Of a DNA stretch of 11,920 nt, positions 6,872 through 11,920 are shown one piece after another. The stretch lies in the NCBI GenBank assembly GCA_018970965.1, contig JAGWVG010000023.1, positions 1 through 11,920 of the forward strand, in the 5' to 3' direction. Made by a program: the position numbers and the translations under genes. Below the pieces are notes generated by a model, which saw nothing but the letters and a program-made list of their open reading frames with translations, was not told the DNA's origin and ran no database searches. The DNA is from Alphaproteobacteria bacterium. GTDB taxonomy: Bacteria > Pseudomonadota > Alphaproteobacteria > Sphingomonadales > Sphingomonadaceae. Every line of letters begins with the position of its first letter. Within the stretch, counting starts at the first letter, position 1.

Positions 6872-9562
6872 TTGAAAACGACGTTGAAAATATCTTCGGC
6901 CGCACTTGTGCTCGCCGTTTTGGGCGCAGGGGTTAACCCGGCATTCGCCCAAGACAGCGGAGCTTCGAAGGATGACAGCAATGCTGCTGACATTGTTGTG
7001 ACGGCAACGCGGCGCGATCAGTCAATTCAAGATGTCGCTCTGACACTGCAAGCATTCGGCACCGAAACGCTGAGCAAGCTCAACGTGTCCACGATCAATG
7101 ATCTGCTGAAGTACACGCCGAACGTGACCTTCTCAAATAACGGTCCGGGCCAGGGCGCCATCTTCATGCGCGGCCTCTCAGCAGGTTTTGCAGGTCAGCA
7201 GTCGTCAGCAACCATTGGCGGCTTCCCCAACGTTGCCCTTTATCTCGACGATCAGTCGATGCAGTTCCCGGCACGCAACGCCGACGTTTACATGGCCGAT
7301 ATGGAGCGCGTCGAAGTGCTCGAAGGCCCGCAGGGCACGCTCTTTGGCGGCGGCGCTCAGGCCGGTGTGGTGCGCTACATCACCAACAAGCCGAAATTGG
7401 ATCGCTTTGAAGGCCGGATTGAAGGCAGCTTTGGCGGCACGGTCGGCGGCGCATCCAACGGCTCGTTCAACGGCACAGTCAACGTGCCGATCATCGAAGA
7501 CAAGCTGGCCATCCGTGCCGTTGTCTATGCCGACCATCGCGGCGGCTATATCGACAACAAATATTCAACTTTCACGCGCCAGCCGACCGACCTTGGCTCT
7601 TACTATTTGGCCTATAACGGTAACGGCAACCGCCTGACGCCGGCTCAGCAGAGCCGCAGCGGCAAATATGACAATGCGGCGCTGGTTGAAGACAACTTCA
7701 ACCCAGTCGATTACACGGGTGGTCGCCTCTCGCTCGCATGGCAAGCGACACCGGACTGGGATGTGCTCGTCACGCAGTCATACCAGAAGCTGGAATCGAA
7801 GGGCACTTTTGCTGTCCAAGGCTACACCTATGACTATGCCCCGCTGACCGGCCTGTCATCGACGCTGTTCGCGCCGCAATATAACAAGGACGATTATTCG
7901 AACACGTCCTGGACGGTGAACGGCAAGCTTGGTGACTTCAAGCTGATTTACACGGGCGCCTATCTGACCCGCCACATCTCGCAGCAAGGGGATTACACCA
8001 ACTATTCCCGTGCGACCTATGGCATTTTCTACCAGTGCACCGGTGCCGGCAACTATTATTGGGGCACCTATGGCGGCGCACCCTATTGCTATGAGCCGAC
8101 CGGCTATTGGAAGGACAAGGTCCGCAATACGCACCAAAGCCACGAAGTTCGCATCTCGACGCCTGACACGGGCCGTATCCGTGCCATCGCTGGTGCTTAT
8201 TACGAAAACTTTGCGATCGAAGATAATATGGACTGGTCATACAAGACCATTCCGGTCTGCGATCAGCAGCTGACCGCCGCCCAGATTAAGGCATCGGGCG
8301 CCGTCTGCATGGGTCTGGTCGCTCCAAACCCAGCTGCAACGCTGAACCTCGCTGGTCCGCGTGGCCCGGCCGTCGCATTCGGCCAGGATATTCAGCGCGG
8401 CTACAAGCAATACGCAGCCTTTGGTTCGGTTGATTTTGATATCACGCCCAACCTGACGATTACGGCTGGCACGCGTTATTATTATTATGACAACTATCAG
8501 AAGGGTTCAGTCTACTCTTCGTTCAGCGCCAGCTGCTATCAGGTGCCGGTCTGCGTAACGGGCTCCAACCTCGATACGCTTGGCTTGAAGTCGACCTATA
8601 AGGGCTTCAAGAGCAAGGGCACGATCACGTGGAAGCCCAAAGACGGCACGATGCTGTACGCTACGTTCAGCGAAGGCTTCCGTCCGGGCGCCTTTAACCG
8701 TGGCCCCTCAGCGCGTGTTGCAGATCCTGTAGCTCCGCACGCCAAGCAGCTGTTGGTTCCGGCCGCTTATGCTCCGGATAATCTGACCAACTATGAAGCG
8801 GGTCTGAAGACCGATCTTATGAACGGCAAGATGACCTTCAACTTGTCAGCCTACTTCATGGAATGGAAGAACATCCAGATCGGCTTCTTCAATCCGGCAG
8901 CAGGCTTCGGCAACACCGCGTTTGCGACCAACGGCCCGACTTATCACATCAAGGGTCTTGAAGCGCAGGTTTACGTGAAGCCGGCTGATGGTCTGACCAT
9001 CCAAGGTTCTGCCACCTATAATTCGAGCAAGCAGGCTAACTCGCCATGCTTCATCGCAAACAATCCGGGTGTCTCGACCTTTGGCAAGTGCATCACCCAA
9101 GTTTGGTCGGGTGGCGCAGTCAAGTCGGTCCAGAGCCCATTTGGTACGGTTGGCAGCACGACACCGTTCAGCCCCAAATTCCAAGGCAATGTGCGCGTTC
9201 GCTATGATTGGGATGGCGCTGGCGAAAACAAGTATTTCGCCGCCGTTGGGATGAACTACACCAGCTCGCAGTTTAACGAACCGGCGACCTATCCGTCGGG
9301 TGATGTTCCGGGCAACGGCAACGTTGTTGGCCCGAACGGCATCATCGTTCCGGCAACGACTGTGCTGCGGTACAAGATGCCGGGCTATGCTCTGGCAGAT
9401 GCCCAAATCGGCTTCAGCCGCGACAATTGGACGGTGACGCTGTTTGGTGACAACATCTTCAACAGCCATGCGTCGACGTTCACCAACTCGTCGCAGTACA
9501 TCAAGACGTCGACCATCGTGCGTCCGATGACTTATGGTATCAAGATCAGCACCAAGCTGTGA
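6872..9562 (+). CDS. TonB-dependent outer-membrane receptor
   Basis: The 896-residue product has a signal peptide (residues 1-26, charged KTTLK start, hydrophobic core, cleavage after AFA), a TonB-box-like DIVVTATRR (40-48), a plug domain up to about 175 with VEVLEGPQGTLFGGGA, and a long beta-barrel including SEGFRPGAFNRG near 600. TBDRs use the energised TonB complex to import scarce large solutes through the outer membrane. I chose TTG 6872 because GGAGAGGA (6861-6868) precedes it; the ATG at 6857 overlaps that ribosome site and would spoil the signal peptide start. Eight cysteines occur, all as four close pairs (389/406, 463/479, 555/561, 726/740), probably in surface loops. The last residue is Leu, not the usual aromatic. 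Codon choice (many CCG and CTG) differs from the neighbours and suggests strong expression. The type resembles sphingomonad receptors; the substrate is unknown. Confidence 0.93.
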   Translation: MKTTLKISSAALVLAVLGAGVNPAFAQDSGASKDDSNAADIVVTATRRDQSIQDVALTLQAFGTETLSKLNVSTINDLLKYTPNVTFSNNGPGQGAIFMRGLSAGFAGQQSSATIGGFPNVALYLDDQSMQFPARNADVYMADMERVEVLEGPQGTLFGGGAQAGVVRYITNKPKLDRFEGRIEGSFGGTVGGASNGSFNGTVNVPIIEDKLAIRAVVYADHRGGYIDNKYSTFTRQPTDLGSYYLAYNGNGNRLTPAQQSRSGKYDNAALVEDNFNPVDYTGGRLSLAWQATPDWDVLVTQSYQKLESKGTFAVQGYTYDYAPLTGLSSTLFAPQYNKDDYSNTSWTVNGKLGDFKLIYTGAYLTRHISQQGDYTNYSRATYGIFYQCTGAGNYYWGTYGGAPYCYEPTGYWKDKVRNTHQSHEVRISTPDTGRIRAIAGAYYENFAIEDNMDWSYKTIPVCDQQLTAAQIKASGAVCMGLVAPNPAATLNLAGPRGPAVAFGQDIQRGYKQYAAFGSVDFDITPNLTITAGTRYYYYDNYQKGSVYSSFSASCYQVPVCVTGSNLDTLGLKSTYKGFKSKGTITWKPKDGTMLYATFSEGFRPGAFNRGPSARVADPVAPHAKQLLVPAAYAPDNLTNYEAGLKTDLMNGKMTFNLSAYFMEWKNIQIGFFNPAAGFGNTAFATNGPTYHIKGLEAQVYVKPADGLTIQGSATYNSSKQANSPCFIANNPGVSTFGKCITQVWSGGAVKSVQSPFGTVGSTTPFSPKFQGNVRVRYDWDGAGENKYFAAVGMNYTSSQFNEPATYPSGDVPGNGNVVGPNGIIVPATTVLRYKMPGYALADAQIGFSRDNWTVTLFGDNIFNSHASTFTNSSQYIKTSTIVRPMTYGIKISTKL

Positions 9563-9590
9563 TTGAACACCGTTGATTGAGTAAGAGTTA

Positions 9591-9624
9591 GGGGTGGTGC
9601 CACCGGCACCACCCCTTGCTTTTT
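9591..9624 (+). terminator. Strong intrinsic terminator after the TonB-dependent receptor
   Basis: An 11-bp perfect GC-rich stem (9591-9601 with 9605-9615) closes on a 3-base loop and is followed by TTGCTTTTT. It begins 28 bases after the receptor stop. It should end most receptor transcripts, so the downstream TPR-sulfotransferase is expressed through read-through at a lower level or from its own promoter. Confidence 0.9.
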
Positions 9625-9679
9625 GTCGGCACAGTGTCTTTGATTGAAACTCAATAAAATGCCGACGAGAAAGTGCGGA

Positions 9680-11746
9680 ATGGCCACGCAACCAGACCTA
9701 GTTTCTTCCGATAAGAACAGCCTTGCTTCAGACGCGAGCGCGTCGATGGAAGCAGACATTAAAGCCCTTCACGAGTTGCAAGCTGCTGGCGATTTTTCAG
9801 CCGCAGTCGCTGGCGCACAGCGTTTATTAAAGGCACACCCCAATAATCGGGATCTGCTGCTTATCGAAGCCCATGCCCTGCGCATGTTGCAGCAAACAGA
9901 AGCGGCGCTTGACGCGCTGGACCGATTTGCTGAGCACCACCCCAATTTCAGCCAGATGTTTCTAGAACGGGGCTTGTGCCATATCGCTCTGCGAGACGCC
10001 CAGGCCGCGATATTTAATTTAAAAACAGCCGTGCGCATCAATCCGGCGCTCGCCATGGGTTGGCGGATGCTTGATGGTCTGTACCGCATGACAGGCGACG
10101 CAAAGAGCGCCGAACTGGCTGCCCGCCATTTTGCCCATCTGGCAAGCCTCCCGCCCGCCATTGTGCAGGCCAAAGTGCTTTTTGGTGATGGCGAGATTGA
10201 TGTTGCCGAAACACTCATTCGCAAGTTTCTTCTCGATGTTGGCGACCATCCGGAAGCGATGCGCTTGCTGGCGCAGATCGGCCATATGCGTAATGTTTTG
10301 GATGATGCCGAAACGCTCTATGCCGGCGTCATGGCGCTGGTGCCCGATCATGACGAGGCACGCCATGAATATGTGCAGGTTTTGATTGCACGCCATAAAT
10401 TCCCCCAAGCCCGCGAGGCGCTTGAGCCGCTTTTGAAGCGAGATCCACGCAATCATGCGCACCGCATCCAAGCCGCGACCATCAGCGTTGGCCTTGGCGA
10501 TTTTGAGAGCGTCATCCCCGAATATCGAGACATGCTGTCTGAGATTAAGGGCGATACGCTTGAGGCCCGGGTGCATCGTGCTGATCTTAACCTATGGCTT
10601 GGCCACGCCCTCAAAACCGAAGCGCGAACCGACGAAGCCATTGCAGCCTACATGGCCGCGACCACTGATCGGCCCGATTTTGGGGATGCCTGGTGGAGCC
10701 TTGCGAACCTAAAGACCTATCGTTTCTCAGCAGACTCAATAGCGGTGATGCAAACCCAGCTGGAGGATGATGCGACAGCCGATGTGGATCGCATCCATAT
10801 CGCATTCGCGCTGGGTAAAGCGCTGGAGGACGCTGGCGATTATGCCGGGTCATGGGCCGCCTATGCGCGCGGCAATGCCATGCACCGCGCCAGCAATGGC
10901 TATATACCCGAAGTCTTTGAAACCAACACACGCGAGCAAAAGCGCGTTTGCACCCCCGCCTTTTTTGCCAAGCGTGACGGCTGGGGGCTGGATGATGCGG
11001 CCCCCATTTTCGTGCTGGGTCTTCCGCGATCGGGCTCGACGCTTATCGAACAGATTTTGGCGTCTCACTCTATGGTGGAAGGCACGCAGGAATTGCCTGA
11101 CATCCAGCGGATTGTGCATGAGTTGCAGGGTCGGGAACTCAACTTCGATGCCCCACGCTATCCGGGTGTTCTCGAGGAATTGGATGCTGACGCAATCCGC
11201 GCTTTTGGCGCACAATATATCGCCGATACGCAGCCCAATCGCATCCTGGGCCGGCCCTATTTCATTGATAAAATGCCCAATAATTTCCGGCACATCGGCC
11301 TAATCCACCTCATCTTGCCAAAGGCGAAGATTATTGATGCCCGCCGAGACCCAATGGCCTGCTGCTTCAGCAATTTAAAGCAGCTGTTCGCGCAGGGCCA
11401 AGAATTTACCTATGGGGTGGAAGATATTGCGCGATATTATCGCACCTATGTCGAATTGATGGACCATTGGGATAATGCGCTGCCCGGCCGTGTGCTGCGC
11501 GTACAGCATGAAGACTTGGTGGATGATCTGGAAGGCAATGTCCGCCGCATTCTCGACTATTGCGGCCTGCCCTTCGAGCAATCCTGCCTTGAATTCTACA
11601 AGACGAAGCGCAGCGTGCGCACGCCGAGCTCAGAGCAGGTGCGCCAACCGATTTTCCGCGATGGGTTGGACCAATGGAAGAATTTTGAACCTTGGCTGGG
11701 GGCTCTGCGCGAGGCGCTGGGGCCAGACTTAGCCCCGGCAAAATAA
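9680..11746 (+). CDS. TPR-repeat sulfotransferase
   Basis: The product is about 688 residues. Roughly residues 25-380 are helical TPR-like repeats, such as ALDALDRFAEHHPNFSQMFL and AIAAYMAATTDRPDFGDAWW, which usually bind partner proteins. The C-terminal third is a sulfotransferase domain: the 5'-phosphosulfate loop GLPRSGST (447-454), which grips the donor PAPS, then DKMPNNFRHIGLIH, and the 3'-phosphate-binding RRDPMACCFS (555-564). Such enzymes move sulfate from PAPS to a hydroxyl or amine; the acceptor is unknown. No signal peptide or membrane segment is seen. The start is uncertain: ATG 9680 has only a weak GAGAAAG upstream, while ATG 9659 and TTG 9644 have none. In sphingomonads, proteins of this layout often accompany TonB-dependent receptors (my recollection), which suggests a shared role, but a strong terminator separates the two here. 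The MFS gene follows after 19 bases and is probably co-transcribed. Confidence 0.9.
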   Translation: MATQPDLVSSDKNSLASDASASMEADIKALHELQAAGDFSAAVAGAQRLLKAHPNNRDLLLIEAHALRMLQQTEAALDALDRFAEHHPNFSQMFLERGLCHIALRDAQAAIFNLKTAVRINPALAMGWRMLDGLYRMTGDAKSAELAARHFAHLASLPPAIVQAKVLFGDGEIDVAETLIRKFLLDVGDHPEAMRLLAQIGHMRNVLDDAETLYAGVMALVPDHDEARHEYVQVLIARHKFPQAREALEPLLKRDPRNHAHRIQAATISVGLGDFESVIPEYRDMLSEIKGDTLEARVHRADLNLWLGHALKTEARTDEAIAAYMAATTDRPDFGDAWWSLANLKTYRFSADSIAVMQTQLEDDATADVDRIHIAFALGKALEDAGDYAGSWAAYARGNAMHRASNGYIPEVFETNTREQKRVCTPAFFAKRDGWGLDDAAPIFVLGLPRSGSTLIEQILASHSMVEGTQELPDIQRIVHELQGRELNFDAPRYPGVLEELDADAIRAFGAQYIADTQPNRILGRPYFIDKMPNNFRHIGLIHLILPKAKIIDARRDPMACCFSNLKQLFAQGQEFTYGVEDIARYYRTYVELMDHWDNALPGRVLRVQHEDLVDDLEGNVRRILDYCGLPFEQSCLEFYKTKRSVRTPSSEQVRQPIFRDGLDQWKNFEPWLGALREALGPDLAPAK

Positions 11747-11765
11747 CAATATGGGGGGAGAGAGA

Positions 11766-11920
11766 ATGGCGACGCGACCTGTCAACGCAGACGAGGTGTC
11801 AACGCTGGGGCAGCGCTGGTACGTGCTCTTTATCATGATGCTGGTCTATACAATCAGCATTGCCGATCGATATGTGCTGTCGACACTTCTGGGTCCGATT
11901 AGCGCCGAACTCCATTTGAG
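11766..11920 (+). CDS. MFS transporter, N-terminal fragment cut by the window edge
   Basis: The first 51 codons are present and the frame is open at the right edge. A short polar start is followed by RWYVLFIMMLVYTISIADRY and then LLGPISAEL. This RW-hydrophobic-DR start with a P-I-x-x-E-L turn is typical of the first membrane segment of Spinster-like MFS carriers, many of which occur beside TonB-dependent receptors in sphingomonads (recollection). The ATG has GGGGGGAGAGAGA directly upstream and lies 19 bases after the sulfotransferase stop, so the two genes form an operon. The protein probably acts in the inner membrane, possibly carrying the solute brought in by the receptor. Too little is visible to assign a substrate or exclude another MFS subgroup. 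Confidence 0.72.
   Translation, partial: MATRPVNADEVSTLGQRWYVLFIMMLVYTISIADRYVLSTLLGPISAELHL

Noticed and set aside
7188..7637. Out-of-frame ORFs inside the receptor and sulfotransferase genes
   Set aside because: They are shadows with Ser/Arg/Pro-rich low-complexity translations and no start signals.
8479..8490. TATTATTATTAT triplet run as a microsatellite
   Set aside because: It encodes four tyrosines in a beta-strand of the receptor (RYYYYDN) and is short; aromatic runs are normal in barrel strands.

Overview
The window reads as a chromosomal stretch of an alphaproteobacterium, most likely a sphingomonad. This is inferred from a large TonB-dependent receptor (TBDR) of sphingomonad type followed by a TPR-sulfotransferase and a major facilitator superfamily (MFS) transporter, a neighbourhood I associate with Sphingomonadales. 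Dense spacing and moderately high GC (judged by eye) fit. I see no rRNA, tRNA, CRISPR array, insertion sequence or phage gene.

Left half (1-5247): an APC-family permease on the minus strand, cut by the left edge, is divergent from a plus-strand pair. The first gene of the pair is the main finding: one uninterrupted 672-codon frame that joins a complete BetI-like TetR repressor to an almost complete BetB-like betaine aldehyde dehydrogenase. In the classical bet loci these are two adjacent genes, betI and betB, with a transporter gene (betT) divergent from them. Here the divergent layout is kept, but the repressor and enzyme are one polypeptide, the transporter is an APC permease rather than a BCCT carrier, and no GMC-type choline dehydrogenase (BetA) is visible. 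A BetI-like half-site pair lies just upstream of the fusion gene. A POT-family peptide/proton symporter follows 104 bases downstream.

Middle (5248-6871): a minus-strand FAD-dependent oxidoreductase (FAD_oxidored type) converges on the POT gene with 27 bases between their stops. It is divergent from the TBDR across about 270 bases that hold a 12-bp palindrome, an extended -10 promoter candidate and a 5' UTR hairpin.

Right half (6872-11920): a TBDR with a signal peptide and a strong intrinsic terminator, then a TPR-sulfotransferase and, 19 bases after its stop, the start of an MFS transporter cut by the right edge.

Together the genes suggest uptake (TBDR across the outer membrane; APC, POT and MFS carriers across the inner membrane) and oxidation (FAD enzyme, aldehyde dehydrogenase) of small organic nutrients, perhaps amines, betaine precursors or peptides. 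No substrate is proven by sequence. Three of the six genes appear to start at GTG or TTG, so their starts differ from the longest reading frames.
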